DNA from: Gemmata sp.
Lineage (GTDB): Bacteria; Planctomycetota; Planctomycetia; Gemmatales; Gemmataceae
Direction of reading: 5' to 3'
Length of the DNA: 64,000 nucleotides
NCBI GenBank assembly: GCA_025055115.1
Contig: JANWYJ010000025.1
Location: forward strand, 31,261 to 95,260
The notes under the pieces are model-generated. The model was not told where the DNA came from. It made no database searches and saw only the letters and a list, made by a program, of their open reading frames with translations. Position 1 is the stretch's first letter. Each line of letters begins with the position of its first letter. The translations under genes were made by a program, and so were the position numbers. Positions 42,665 to 51,917 of this stretch are shown here, piece after piece.

Positions 42665-45600
42665 ATGCCGAATTTTAAGGTTCCGTGCCCCAGTTGTGAG
42701 GCACCTGTACTTATCAAAGATGTCAAACTCGTCGGCTCTAAGGTCGAGTGTCCCAAGTGTAAGTACCGCTTTAAGGTCGAAGAACCCAAAACGCCGGGGG
42801 GGAGTGAAACCCGGGCAGACGACGGCAAAAAAGATGACCGCGTCGCCAAAACCGACGACAAAAAGAAAGCCAAAGCGGCCGGCTCGAATAAGAAGCTGGT
42901 CCCAATTCTTGCGGGCGTTGGTGCGGTGGTGCTTCTGATTGGTGTTGGTTGGGCTATGTTCGGAGGGGGCGATGCGAACAAGAAACCCGGCGGCCCGGGC
43001 GGCGGCTTCACCGGCCCGGTGAACACCGGCGGCAATTCCAACAACGGCGACGGTACGGAAGACGGCACCGATCCGACGAAGAAACCCAAAGAGCCAGGCG
43101 AACCGTCCGTGCCGTCCATTCCCCGCAGTACCAAGGTTACCGCGAACCTGCTGCCCGGCCAAACCGTCGCCGTTTATCGCTTCAACATGGATAAAGTTCG
43201 CGAAAACCCCCTCTACCCAACCCTGGCAGAAGATAACCTCATTCGGGAAATGGTCAAACAGTCGCTGGGATTTTCCCTCGCGGACATCGATACGTACATC
43301 CACTGCTTCGTGGGAGCGGATCGGGCACCGTTTGGCCTTATCAAGTTGAAGAATCCGAATGTTGAACCGACCCTCATTGGCCGTATGAGCCGCCATTTGG
43401 AGGCCACCCCGAAACCGGTCAATGGCCGGAATTTGTACAAAGTCCGTTACAATGCCCTCATCAAAGCCGTTTCGCAATCCCTCTCGTTCCCCTCACTTTT
43501 TGGTGACTTCTACGACACCGTGCCCGATGCGACCCCCGACGGTGGCAAAGACCGCGTGATGGGGGTGTGCGTTTATGACACACAACATCTCATCCTGGCC
43601 GATTATACGGTCCTCGACCGCTTTCTAGGCGAACTCGATGCCGACGGTTACCCACCGTTCCAGACGGTGTTGGTTGAAAATACGCCAGCGCCGCCACCGA
43701 AAGCGAAAGGTCCCACCGATACGACGGCGATTGGAGAAGAACCGAAACAACCTCAAAACCCAACCCCGCCGAAAACACCTCCGCCCGCCGACGGGCGGCC
43801 CTTCAGCACCCGCAATGCCTACCGCACCATCGAACCAGCTCTCAAGAAAGCTCTTGATGAACTTGAGCCGCCCTATGTCAAGCCCATGTTTGTTTATGCG
43901 GAAAAATTCGCCTACGCCGAATATGAACCGGCGCGGATGAAGAAGGACTACGAGCTGCTCGCCGGCATACTCAATCCGATAGCCCAACGGACTCGCTATT
44001 GGGGCGTGAATGTCCTGTCCTTCACACCCCGCGAAATTGTGGCCAACATGCGGCTCACCTTCGACGGCATCGACGATTCGCGGACCTTGGCCAAAGAACA
44101 ACTCAGTCCTGCGCTGCAGAAACTGTCCGAACTTCTGACACTGTATCTGAAAATCCCCATACAATTCCGCGACTACACGGCAGGTGGAACGACCACACAG
44201 CCAGGATTGGGCATTCCCGATATGAATCCGGGTTTCCCGGGTCCAGGTTATCCCGGGCCGGGCTATCCTGGTCCCACTGGTCCTCCGGGCGTAGGTGGTC
44301 CTCCGGGCGTAGGTAGCCCGAGTACCGGCTCGCCGGGTTCCCCAGGGATCGGCAGCCCCGGCCCGGGTTATCCTGGCCCCATCGGCTCGCCGGGTTCGCC
44401 AGGGATCGGCAGTCCGGGGGTGGGTTCGCCCAGTGGGCCGCCGTTCCCACGGCCCAAAGGTGGCATTGGCATCGGCACGCTTCCGCCCGACGACGAAACC
44501 GACGATGGCGACCGCGGACGCCTGCCGGTTCGGCCAACCTTCCCCAAGAACCCCAATCAGCCGTTCGACCCCAACCGACCCTTCGACCCCAACCAACCGG
44601 TCGATCCTGATAACCCCACGTTGCCCCCGTCGCACATCGACTTGGGGATGATCGACAACCAGCTGCTCATTGGGGTGGAATTGTTCTGGACGGACACGAT
44701 CTACCGCGTCGAGATCGCACCGCGGGTGGTCAGTGTCATCAACCAGGTGAAGGGGAAAATGGCCATTTTCTCCTCGGAATTTTCGTGGGAGGTATTGGCT
44801 CAGGCTGGCCCCCGGGCGGCGACGGAACCGAAGCCGGACAAAGAGAAGATGATGTTCCCCCGCGGTACCGCCAAACGAGTCACGGGCATCGACCGTTACG
44901 GGTTGGAGCATCTGCCGATCACACGCGTCAGCTTCTTCCACGAACTGCTGCCCTACTTGGGCCGCGGTGAACTGGCCCGGCGGATCGACCCCCGGCATGC
45001 GTGGTTTGCCCAAGAATATGAAAAGCCAGACCCCCAAGCACCCCACAAACCACCTGTGGTGAAGGTGGACAACCTTACCCCAGCGACCGAGTGGGTTCCC
45101 GAATTGCTGGTGCCCTACTACCCGCAATCGGCCTGGCGAGCGTCGATGCCCGATTACGCTCCCAACCACACTCTTGGGGCGACCAATTATGTCGCGGTCG
45201 CCGGTGTCGGCCTCAACATCGCCCGCAAAGACCCGTCCAGCCCCGAATACAAAGGCAAAGTCGGTATGACAGGCTATGCCTGGGGTTCCCGGGTGGACGA
45301 AGTCAGTGATGGCCTTTCCAACACGATCTACTTGTTGCAAACCCCACCGGGATTGCAGCAACCGTGGATTGCCGGGGGCGGAGCGACTGTTCGCGGCTTG
45401 GACGAACGCGATCCCATGGCCGCGTTCAAGTATCAGCACCCCGATGGCACCGGTGGCTGGCGGGAAGGAACCTACGCTCTGATGGGCGATGGTTCGGTGC
45501 GGTGGATTCCGGCCCATATCGACCCGAAAGTGCTGCATGCCCTGGCCACCCGAGCCGGTGGTGAAAAACTGGCAGATATCGACACAGTGGCCCCGAAAGT

Positions 45601-45703
45601 CGAACGTCCCAAGCCCCCCGCGGAGCCGCAACCGGAACCCGAACCGGTCCCCAGCATCGAGGTGGCCCCCCCACCGCGTGCGAAAACTGAGGACCGGAAC
45701 TGA
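42665..45703 (+). CDS. Large DUF1559-like protein with zinc ribbon, TM helix and collagen-like segment
   Basis: 1012 residues. A zinc ribbon (C8, C11, C29, C32) starts the protein, followed by a lysine/aspartate linker and one membrane helix at about 78-100. A Gly/Asn/Pro linker leads to a large globular region (about 155-515). Residues about 520-595 are Gly-X-Y-like (PGFPGPGYPGPGYPGPTGPP and on), then an NQPFDPNRPFDPNQPVDP repeat. The C-terminal third has DUF1559 hallmarks: LGATNYVAVAGVGLN, DEVSDGLSNTIYLLQ, ALMGDGSVRWIPAHI. No pilin leader is present. The cytoplasmic ribbon with an external part suggests a surface-exposed protein. A terminator-like hairpin follows the stop. Confidence 0.8.
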   Translation: MPNFKVPCPSCEAPVLIKDVKLVGSKVECPKCKYRFKVEEPKTPGGSETRADDGKKDDRVAKTDDKKKAKAAGSNKKLVPILAGVGAVVLLIGVGWAMFGGGDANKKPGGPGGGFTGPVNTGGNSNNGDGTEDGTDPTKKPKEPGEPSVPSIPRSTKVTANLLPGQTVAVYRFNMDKVRENPLYPTLAEDNLIREMVKQSLGFSLADIDTYIHCFVGADRAPFGLIKLKNPNVEPTLIGRMSRHLEATPKPVNGRNLYKVRYNALIKAVSQSLSFPSLFGDFYDTVPDATPDGGKDRVMGVCVYDTQHLILADYTVLDRFLGELDADGYPPFQTVLVENTPAPPPKAKGPTDTTAIGEEPKQPQNPTPPKTPPPADGRPFSTRNAYRTIEPALKKALDELEPPYVKPMFVYAEKFAYAEYEPARMKKDYELLAGILNPIAQRTRYWGVNVLSFTPREIVANMRLTFDGIDDSRTLAKEQLSPALQKLSELLTLYLKIPIQFRDYTAGGTTTQPGLGIPDMNPGFPGPGYPGPGYPGPTGPPGVGGPPGVGSPSTGSPGSPGIGSPGPGYPGPIGSPGSPGIGSPGVGSPSGPPFPRPKGGIGIGTLPPDDETDDGDRGRLPVRPTFPKNPNQPFDPNRPFDPNQPVDPDNPTLPPSHIDLGMIDNQLLIGVELFWTDTIYRVEIAPRVVSVINQVKGKMAIFSSEFSWEVLAQAGPRAATEPKPDKEKMMFPRGTAKRVTGIDRYGLEHLPITRVSFFHELLPYLGRGELARRIDPRHAWFAQEYEKPDPQAPHKPPVVKVDNLTPATEWVPELLVPYYPQSAWRASMPDYAPNHTLGATNYVAVAGVGLNIARKDPSSPEYKGKVGMTGYAWGSRVDEVSDGLSNTIYLLQTPPGLQQPWIAGGGATVRGLDERDPMAAFKYQHPDGTGGWREGTYALMGDGSVRWIPAHIDPKVLHALATRAGGEKLADIDTVAPKVERPKPPAEPQPEPEPVPSIEVAPPPRAKTEDRN

Positions 45704-45782
45704 GCCGGGCTGCCGCAACTTCCGAAGGGTGCTATTGCGGCGTTGAGATACTTCCGAATGGAACTATTGCGCCGTTGACTCG

Positions 45783-45825
45783 AAGTCCGGCAGGGCATTA
45801 CGTCATGCCGGACTTTCTGCTTTTC
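45783..45825 (+). terminator. Rho-independent terminator-like hairpin after the 1012-residue gene
   Basis: AAGTCCGGCA (45783-45792) pairs with TGCCGGACTT (45806-45815) across a 13-nt loop, followed by TCTGCTTTTCC. It lies 80 bp past the stop codon. Confidence 0.6.
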
Positions 45826-46064
45826 CCCTCGGACCTTTTCATTCAGCTGAAGCGGAGTTGTGATCCGAACCCCCGTTGAAGCGCTGCGATGCGCAGTCGC
45901 ACCCACTGGCGCCACGTGCTTCAACGGAGTTGTGATTCAAACCTCAGTTGAAGCCCGGTGTGGCGTTGCGTCATGCCGGACGGGTTCAGTTCAGGCTCTG
46001 CCAGTGGTGGCCTGGCGGAACGGCGGCACGGCACAATCCGCCGTACCAACCGGATCAACTAACG

Positions 46065-46156
46065 TCTGGCGCGGCCGGTGATGGCCTGACATGGCCGATG
46101 ACCACATCCATCTGGCGCGGTCGGTGATGGCCTGACATGGCCGATGACCACATCTT
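46065..46156. repeat. 46-bp tandem repeat, two copies
   Basis: Copies 46065-46110 and 46111-46156 start TCTGGCGCGG and contain GGTGATGGCCTGACATGGCC. They are nearly identical. CGTCTGGCGCGGCC recurs at about 46181. Confidence 0.9.
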
Positions 46157-46286
46157 CCGGCTGAACGTGGTATCAACCAACGTCTGGCGCGGCCAGCATG
46201 AGGTCAGGGAACGACTTCTGGTTCATCGGCCCGGCTTGACTCTGGTCGTAGTTTTCGGGTTTGGTTGCGGTCAGGGCCTGGGCCGA

Positions 46287-47417
46287 TTACCATTGGGGAA
46301 TCGCCACCCGTTCACCGCCTTTCATTGCACTTTCGTGGGCACAAAGGCCCACGAGCGTCCAATTGGCGCTGGTGCGTGCATCTGGGAATGCCGGTCGTTC
46401 GCCCAAGACCGCCATGAGGAAGTTGTGGGCCAGGTGCGGGTGGCTGCCGCCGTGACCGGCTCCTTGCACAAAGCTCAGGTGGGTGGCATCGTGGATGGCC
46501 CCGGTGAATTTGCGGATTGGCTCTGGCAGTCGCCCGGCAAAGTCTGGGACCTTCACCCGCCGCGGAATCTGCGGTTCGGGCAAGCCACGCATGTGCAGCA
46601 CCGGCTCCTCACCGTCCAGTTGCTGCCACTCGAAACTGACGTTCGAGGCCATCACGTCGAAACTTTCCCGATATTGTCGGGCCGTGTCGTAGAGGCTGCG
46701 GGTCACTTCCGCACAAATATCGCTGTCTTTGATTTTGAAGGTAGCGGTTTCAATGGCGAAGGGCGAACCGTAAATCGGGATATATTCTTCGCGGATCCGT
46801 CCCGACCCGTGGCAGACCACACTTTCCGCCATGGCCAGCTTCCCCTTGGCCGGGTCGGAGAGAATCGCCAAGCACGGGCTGACGCAGTGTGTGGCGTACC
46901 ACATCGGCGGTAAACCCGGCCAGTAGCCTGGCCAACCGTCCATATCCTGTTGGTGACTGCCGCGCAGGAACTGAATCCGCCCCAGCACGCCTCGGTCGTA
47001 GAGGTCTTTGACGAAAAGGTATTCCCGGCTGTACACCACCGTTTCCATCATCATGTAGACTTTGCCGGTCTGCCGTTGAAGTTTCACAATTTCCTCAATT
47101 TCCTGCTTGGTTGTGGCCATCGGCACTGTACAGGCGACGTGTTTGCCGGCTTTGAGAGCGGCGATGGTTTGCGGCGCGTGATCGGGAATGGGGCTATTGA
47201 TGTGAACGGCGTCGATATGGGGGTCTTTGAGTAATTCCTCGTAATTGCTGTAGGCTTTGGGAACGCCAAACTGTTTCTGGCAGCGTTCCAGTTCGGCCTT
47301 GTTGCGTCGGCAGATGGCGTACATCTCCGCGTTGGGGTGCGCCTGATAAATCGGGATGAATTCGGCCCCAAAACCTAGCCCCACAATAGCGACGCGAACG
47401 CGTTGAGTGCTGCTCAT
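46287..47417 (-). CDS. Gfo/Idh/MocA family NAD(P)-dependent oxidoreductase
   Basis: 376 residues from the ATG at 47417. The Rossmann start VRVAIVGLGFGAEFIPIY, YSNYEELLKDPHIDAVHINS and the EKP-equivalent segment KHVACTVPMATTKQE are typical; in the last, the usual EKP lysine position reads TVP, so the catalytic lysine seems to be replaced. The C-terminal domain contains WPGYWPGLPPMWYATHCVSP and GHGGSHPHLAHNFLMAV. Planctomycetes carry dozens of these, many acting on sugars. Substrate not predictable. Confidence 0.88.
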   Translation of the reverse strand: MSSTQRVRVAIVGLGFGAEFIPIYQAHPNAEMYAICRRNKAELERCQKQFGVPKAYSNYEELLKDPHIDAVHINSPIPDHAPQTIAALKAGKHVACTVPMATTKQEIEEIVKLQRQTGKVYMMMETVVYSREYLFVKDLYDRGVLGRIQFLRGSHQQDMDGWPGYWPGLPPMWYATHCVSPCLAILSDPAKGKLAMAESVVCHGSGRIREEYIPIYGSPFAIETATFKIKDSDICAEVTRSLYDTARQYRESFDVMASNVSFEWQQLDGEEPVLHMRGLPEPQIPRRVKVPDFAGRLPEPIRKFTGAIHDATHLSFVQGAGHGGSHPHLAHNFLMAVLGERPAFPDARTSANWTLVGLCAHESAMKGGERVAIPQW

Positions 47418-47761
47418 GTGTGCCACCCACAAAAAGGAAATGGAAGAACTTGCTCGCAGATTACGACAGTGACCGCACGCGGGCAATGAGAAAGAGCGAT
47501 CGATTGCCTCTTGGCTCAGGTGGCTGCCTTCATCTCACATGGTGGCCTGAATTGTGCGAACCTTCTGCGTGGGAATGGCTCTTGTTAGGGAGAACACCGG
47601 TGGCGGGGCAACGGCCACCGCCTATCCCAAGCGGGTATTTCCGCAGGGGCGATGGTGCGTCGCCGGGGGTTCGGATGGCCGATACGGGGCGATAGGCCCC
47701 GCCGCAGCGCCGGGCGTTGGGGAGTGGTCGGGGACTGACCGGGTCCCTGGGGATGGATGCT
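47418..47761. other. 344-bp divergent intergenic region
   Basis: It lies between the oxidoreductase gene and the coiled-coil gene. No gene seen. A small GC hairpin (CGGGGC 47685-47690 with GCCCCG 47696-47701) lies in the second half. Confidence 0.5.
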
Positions 47762-48313
47762 ATGAAGAAGTTTCTCGTACTGACTGTGATGATTGCCGCC
47801 GTGGCTGTGGCGGTGCTGGCCGAGGCCAACCCTCAGATGTTGAATCATGGGGTCAGCGCGGTGGAACCCCTCATCGTATGGAGCGAGGAATACATCGCCG
47901 CCAACCCAGTGCCCGTGCTGATCGCCCTCGGCACGTTGGTTTTCACCATCGCCTACCATACGATCAAAGGCCGCGCGCTGCGTCGAGCATTGGTGGCCGC
48001 GTCGACACAATCGCCGGAATCGCCTGTGGTAGTCCGCGCCAAGGCCCGTGCCACCCGGGCGCAGTTGATTGCGGACCAGATTCAGCTCGAAAACCGCTTG
48101 CGCAAGCTGCCCGCTGAGGTGAAAGCCGCGGAGAAGGACGCTTGCTATACTGAGCAAGCGGTTCAGGAGGCGCGCCGATTGCTCGTCACGAAGCTGAAAG
48201 CTCATGAAGAGGCTGTCCGCAAGTTGAATCAACTGCGTCAGGAACTTCGCGAAAATGAGCAGGAACTGGTCGCGATTCGCGAAGAACTGGAGAAGTTGGC
48301 CGACCAGGTGTAA
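47762..48313 (+). CDS. Membrane-anchored coiled-coil protein of unknown function
   Basis: 183 residues from the ATG at 47762. Hydrophobic segments are at 1-20 (MKKFLVLTVMIAAVAVAVLA) and about 47-68 (PVPVLIALGTLVFTIAYHTI). Then a long helical part rich in A, R, E, L and K (about 85-183) shows heptad spacing, e.g. LKAHEEAVRKLNQLRQELRE. No family recognised. It may be a periplasm-to-cytoplasm structural protein. Confidence 0.7.
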   Translation: MKKFLVLTVMIAAVAVAVLAEANPQMLNHGVSAVEPLIVWSEEYIAANPVPVLIALGTLVFTIAYHTIKGRALRRALVAASTQSPESPVVVRAKARATRAQLIADQIQLENRLRKLPAEVKAAEKDACYTEQAVQEARRLLVTKLKAHEEAVRKLNQLRQELRENEQELVAIREELEKLADQV

Positions 48314-48380
48314 CGGCGGCGCGAACCGATCGACGGCCCGGGTCGTTGACCGGCCCGGGCCATCGCGTTAGCATCGGGGT

Positions 48381-48782
48381 ATGCCTGCCATTGACGGTAT
48401 TCTCGAAACCGCACTTTACGTTGACGATCTCTCCCGTTCGTCCCGGTTCTACCAAACGATCTTCGGGTTCAAACCGGTCGCGGGCGATGGCGAGCGGTTC
48501 ATGGCGTTGCATATCACCGGTCGGCAGATTCTGTTGCTCTTCCCGAAACGCCGTGCTCCCTCCGCAGCGCATCTGGCCCACGAGGGGAACGGCCGGCTTC
48601 ATCTCGCCTGGGCCATCGCCACAGAGGAACTGGCGGCATGGGAGGCGTGGCTGCACCAGCATGGGCTGGTGGTGGAAGAGAAGAAGCACTGGGAACGCGG
48701 CGGATGGAGCCTGTACTTCCGCGATCCAGATGGCCACTTGCTCGAAGTTGCCACACCGGGAATCTGGCCCGGCGTGTACTGA
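48381..48782 (+). CDS. VOC/glyoxalase-fold protein
   Basis: 133 residues, one VOC module pair. ILETALYVDDLSRSSRFYQT and the closing SLYFRDPDGHLLEVATPG are the diagnostic beta-alpha-beta ends; metal-ligand candidates are the His and Glu in GHLLEVA and in RLHLAWA. It may be a dioxygenase, glyoxalase or resistance-type protein; the substrate is not visible. It lies 68 bp after the coiled-coil gene and 33 bp before the DUF429 gene. Confidence 0.88.
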   Translation: MPAIDGILETALYVDDLSRSSRFYQTIFGFKPVAGDGERFMALHITGRQILLLFPKRRAPSAAHLAHEGNGRLHLAWAIATEELAAWEAWLHQHGLVVEEKKHWERGGWSLYFRDPDGHLLEVATPGIWPGVY

Positions 48783-48815
48783 TGGTGATCGGCCATTCGC
48801 CCCTGACGGTTGAGA

Positions 48816-49526
48816 ATGGAACAACACCCCCCGCCGACGGCGACTTCCTTGAGCGTGCCGATACTTCCAACTCCCACCGCGCTCCAGGTGGTAGGAATCG
48901 ACCTGGCAGGGCCGGCGAACGCCCGGGATTCGGTGATGGTACAGTTCCACACCCACGGCGACACGTTGCAGCTTGGCGAAGTTCACCCCGGTGCCGACGA
49001 TCAGAGCATTTGGGAACGCTGTTGCCGCTGGGCGACTCAGTCGCCCATTGTGGTCGGCCTGGATGCCCCGCTCTCGTACAACGTGGGGGGCGGTGATCGC
49101 CCCGGCGATGCCCGGCTGCGTCACGCCCTGGCCAGCGTCGGCCTGCGGCCCGGAACAGTCATGCCGCCGACTCTGCACCGCATGGCCTATTTGACGCTGC
49201 GGGGGCTGGCCGTGGCCCGGTTGCTGCAAACGATCACGCCGCGGGTTCCGGCCATTGTGGAAGTGCATCCCGGTGCAGCCTTGGCCCTCCGCGGCGCACC
49301 AGCGTTAGCTGTGCAGACCTTCAAACACCAACCGCGCCGTCGCCGGGAATTGTTGCGCTGGCTGGAGAATCAGGGACTGAAGGGCGTTGCCCGACTGCGG
49401 GCACCCAGCGATCATGTGGTCGCAGCCTGCGCGGCTGCCCTCGCAGCGTGGCAGTGGCAATTGGGGCAAGCCGTCTGGCATGAGCCAGCCGCCCCACCCT
49501 TCCATCCTTTCGATTATGCGTGTTGA
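48816..49526 (+). CDS. DUF429 protein (predicted RNase H-like nuclease fold)
   Basis: 236 residues from the ATG at 48816 (a TTG at 48810 is possible). DUF429 features: VVGIDLAGPANARDSVMV with the first acidic residue, VVGLDAPLSYN with the second, IVEVHPGAALALRG, and the closing APSDHVVAACAAALAAWQW. The fold is predicted nuclease-like, but no activity is established. The stop region is repeated twice in the spacer behind the gene. Confidence 0.82.
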   Translation: MEQHPPPTATSLSVPILPTPTALQVVGIDLAGPANARDSVMVQFHTHGDTLQLGEVHPGADDQSIWERCCRWATQSPIVVGLDAPLSYNVGGGDRPGDARLRHALASVGLRPGTVMPPTLHRMAYLTLRGLAVARLLQTITPRVPAIVEVHPGAALALRGAPALAVQTFKHQPRRRRELLRWLENQGLKGVARLRAPSDHVVAACAAALAAWQWQLGQAVWHEPAAPPFHPFDYAC

Positions 49527-49680
49527 AGAGGCGGTCCTACAGTTTGTCCAGCTGACAGCAACTCGGGCGTTACTTCCCTACTTTCGCTACTTTCGATGAT
49601 GCCTGTTGAAGAGACGGTCGGTGGCATTTCCACCGCCGATGATGCTTGTTGAAGAGGCGGTCGGTGGCATTTTCCACCGT
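49511..49680. repeat. Stop-codon region of the DUF429 gene present in three copies
   Basis: GAT-N-ATGC-N-TGTTGAAGAG-N-CGGTC occurs at 49511-49536 (real gene end), 49595-49620 and 49638-49663. The last two belong to a 43-bp tandem unit with GGTGGCATTTCCACCG (49595-49637 and from 49638). Confidence 0.85.
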
Positions 49681-50086
49681 TGGGGGGAACGGTCGTAGCA
49701 CCCATCGACCGTTGTGACAGGATAGAACCCGTTTGTTGCGACAGGATAGAACCCGTTGTAGAATCCGTTCGCTGACTTCGTGACGCTTGCATTCGCGTTG
49801 TCGAACTCAATGGCGGGCCGTTGTGGCGGAAGATCCCACGTTCGCAGAGAAGGGGGTGGCAACTGGGGGCCGCCGTGGTCGGACTCATCGGCACGTGCAG
49901 CTCCTAGCCTTTCCTGGCGTTTGTTGGCGGCACCCAAGAATCCGACAATAGCCCGAAAATCCGCCCCTGTGGTCACGATCCGGGCATTCTTTGGATTTCA
50001 ACAGGGGATGACTGTATGCTCAAAGTCATTCATTCATGTGCTCGATGGCCCGAGAATCCGCCCCTGTGGTCACGATCCGGGCATTC
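49527..50086. other. 560-bp non-coding, repeat-rich spacer
   Basis: No gene seen between the convergent DUF429 and LarA-like genes. Besides the DUF429 end copies it holds a GACAGGATAGAACCCGTT unit twice (about 49718-49760) and a copy of the LarA gene end at 49952-49992. Confidence 0.7.
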
Positions 50087-50089
50087 TTA
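49952..50089. repeat. 40-bp direct repeat ending in the stop of the LarA-like gene
   Basis: CCCGANAATCCGCCCCTGTG then GTCACGATCCGGGCATTCTT, at 49952-49991 and 50049-50088. The second copy runs into the stop codon (50087-50089). One mismatch. Confidence 0.92.
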
Positions 50090-51364
50090 GGCCGCAGCGA
50101 CGACGGGCAGCACATAGGGCCCTTTGGGAATGACCGCGAGTTTCGCCTGCGGGCCATAGGCCGCTAGGGCATCGGCCACGGCTTGTTCCACGCTGGCCAC
50201 CGGTTCGACCCGGCAGCGGCGCAGCACCTCCGCCGGCAGCCCATCACTGACGACCTTGACCCGGCAATGCTTGAGCACCTTCTTGAGCATCACCAATTGC
50301 CATTCATCCATCTCGCAAGTATCCGACTGTGCAGGTTGATCGTAAGCGTTCGTGGCGTCGTAACGGTCCAGCAGGGTGCGAAACTCGGGGCTACCCAGCC
50401 CTTCCGTCAGGCTCGCGGCCAGGATGATGGTGCCACCGCGACGCACGATGGGCAGTGCCCCGGTGAGACCTTTCACGGCTTGATACCATGTGGTATCGAG
50501 GGGGTAACCGGCACAACTGGTGACCACCACATCGACTGGGTGGGGAATGCCCGCCCGAACCACCTTCTGACAGAAGGCGACCCCCGCTTCCCAGGCCTGA
50601 ATCATGTCGCCAGCCCACAACCCCGTGATGCGCCGGCTCCCATCAATGCAAACGTTGACGATGAAATCGCAACCGGCCATCTGGGCTATGAGTGTGTTCT
50701 CCTCGTGAACGGGGTTGCCATCAATACTGCCGCAATCAGCCTTGGGATGTTCCAGAAAACGCGGACCATGCCAAACTTTCACCGTCTCTAAACCGGCGAT
50801 CCCCGGGCAGATCACCTTGCGGCCCCCGCTATAGCCGGCCATCAGGTGCGGTTCGATCAGCCCGGTGGTGATTTTCAACTCCGCCCGCGTGTAACGTTTG
50901 TCGATCCAGACTGGTACACCGCGGGGGGTGGTGCCGAGAAAGTCGTGTTCGTCGTGGGCTTTACCGTGATGGTTTTCGCAGCGGTAGTGGGTGGCAACAT
51001 ACTCGCCGACCAGTTCGATCAATTCATCACCGAGGTTGGGGCGGTGCAAACCGGTGGCCACCAGGATCGTGATTCCGCTGCGGGGAACCCCGGCCGCTTC
51101 GATGGTACTCAGCAGGGGAGGCAGTAAAAAGGCATTGGGCACCGGTCGGGTGATGTCACACACCACGACACACGCGGTCTTCTTTCCACGCGCCAGTTCG
51201 GCCAACGGTCGGGTGCCAATCGGTTGGGCCAAAGCGGCCTGGAGAGCTGCCTCCGGGTGGGCCAACGGTGGGGCCGGTTGAAGAGTGAGCGGCGGGGCAA
51301 TAAGCCGCTCATCGGGCAACGTGACCGTCAGTCCGGTTTTGCCATAATCGAGAGTGACTTGCAT
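50087..51364 (-). CDS. larA: LarA/DUF2088 family (nickel-pincer lactate racemase-like) enzyme
   Basis: 425 residues from the ATG at 51364, the LarA length. The cofactor ligands by spacing agree with Lactobacillus LarA: H in ATGLHRP, H then K ten residues later in [13 protein letters not shown], and H sixteen residues on in ETVKVWH, equivalent to His108, His174, Lys184 and His200. The enzyme would use a nickel-pincer nucleotide to racemise or epimerise a 2-hydroxyacid. No larB/C/E genes are in the window. D-lactate from MurNAc breakdown is one possible substrate but the genes are 45 kb apart. The stop region is repeated downstream. Confidence 0.88.
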   Translation of the reverse strand: MQVTLDYGKTGLTVTLPDERLIAPPLTLQPAPPLAHPEAALQAALAQPIGTRPLAELARGKKTACVVVCDITRPVPNAFLLPPLLSTIEAAGVPRSGITILVATGLHRPNLGDELIELVGEYVATHYRCENHHGKAHDEHDFLGTTPRGVPVWIDKRYTRAELKITTGLIEPHLMAGYSGGRKVICPGIAGLETVKVWHGPRFLEHPKADCGSIDGNPVHEENTLIAQMAGCDFIVNVCIDGSRRITGLWAGDMIQAWEAGVAFCQKVVRAGIPHPVDVVVTSCAGYPLDTTWYQAVKGLTGALPIVRRGGTIILAASLTEGLGSPEFRTLLDRYDATNAYDQPAQSDTCEMDEWQLVMLKKVLKHCRVKVVSDGLPAEVLRRCRVEPVASVEQAVADALAAYGPQAKLAVIPKGPYVLPVVAAA

Positions 51365-51520
51365 GAGAATGATCAGCTTAGTGATGATGATTATGATCTT
51401 TAGCCCGGGCCAAGCGGCTCTGGCCGTCGGTGGCTCTTGCCAGCGCCAGCCGCCGGTTCTAGGATCACATTTCCGGCTTCTGTGGGCTACCGACAAACCA
51501 TCACAACCGATTGCACTATT

Positions 51521-51751
51521 ATGTCTATCGATAAAAGTCTGAAGCGCAAAGGCGGTTTGACGAAGCAGCGCTGTGTCCTGACGCGGGCAGAACGGATTGC
51601 CAAAATGATCGAGAATGGGCAATTCCCCGAAGGCCGCAGTCCCTATGGGTTACCGAAAACCCGCGTGCAGAAGATTGTGTTGAAGAAGAAGTCGAAGAAG
51701 GAAGCGGCCGAAGGCGAAGCCGCGGCTGGTGGGGCTGCGGCCAAGAAGTAG
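51521..51751 (+). CDS. PVC-type small basic protein
   Basis: 76 residues, [20 protein letters not shown] then [20 protein letters not shown] and [20 protein letters not shown], followed by an alanine/glutamate tail. This is the small basic protein family (TIGR04137) of planctomycetes, verrucomicrobia and chlamydiae. It is likely ribosome- or nucleic-acid-associated; no function is established. A longer frame to 51437 is unlikely. Confidence 0.85.
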   Translation: MSIDKSLKRKGGLTKQRCVLTRAERIAKMIENGQFPEGRSPYGLPKTRVQKIVLKKKSKKEAAEGEAAAGGAAAKK

Positions 51752-51917
51752 CGGGTCGTGGAGCTTTGGCGGGGTCGTGCTCGCGTCGTCAAAGTGCTTT
51801 GGCGAGCTGCTGCGGCCAACACCGAGACGATTCGACCGCCTGGGCGGCCCATGTTGGCTCTGGGATGGCCTGATGCGAGGTCAGCCCGGAGCCAATATTC
51901 TCTCTTCCGAACCAATC

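Larger units (their letters stand above)
45704..46286. other. 583-bp non-coding spacer with repeats
   Basis: No gene seen. It holds a terminator-like hairpin (45783-45815), a diverged duplication of an AACGGAGTTGTGAT-containing unit around 45851-45955, and a 46-bp tandem repeat at 46065-46156 with a third partial copy near 46178. Confidence 0.65.

Noticed and set aside
43625..45718. 697-codon frame on the minus strand
   Set aside because: It is antisense to the DUF1559-like gene, with unstructured Arg/Gly/Thr-rich translation and no recognisable domain.
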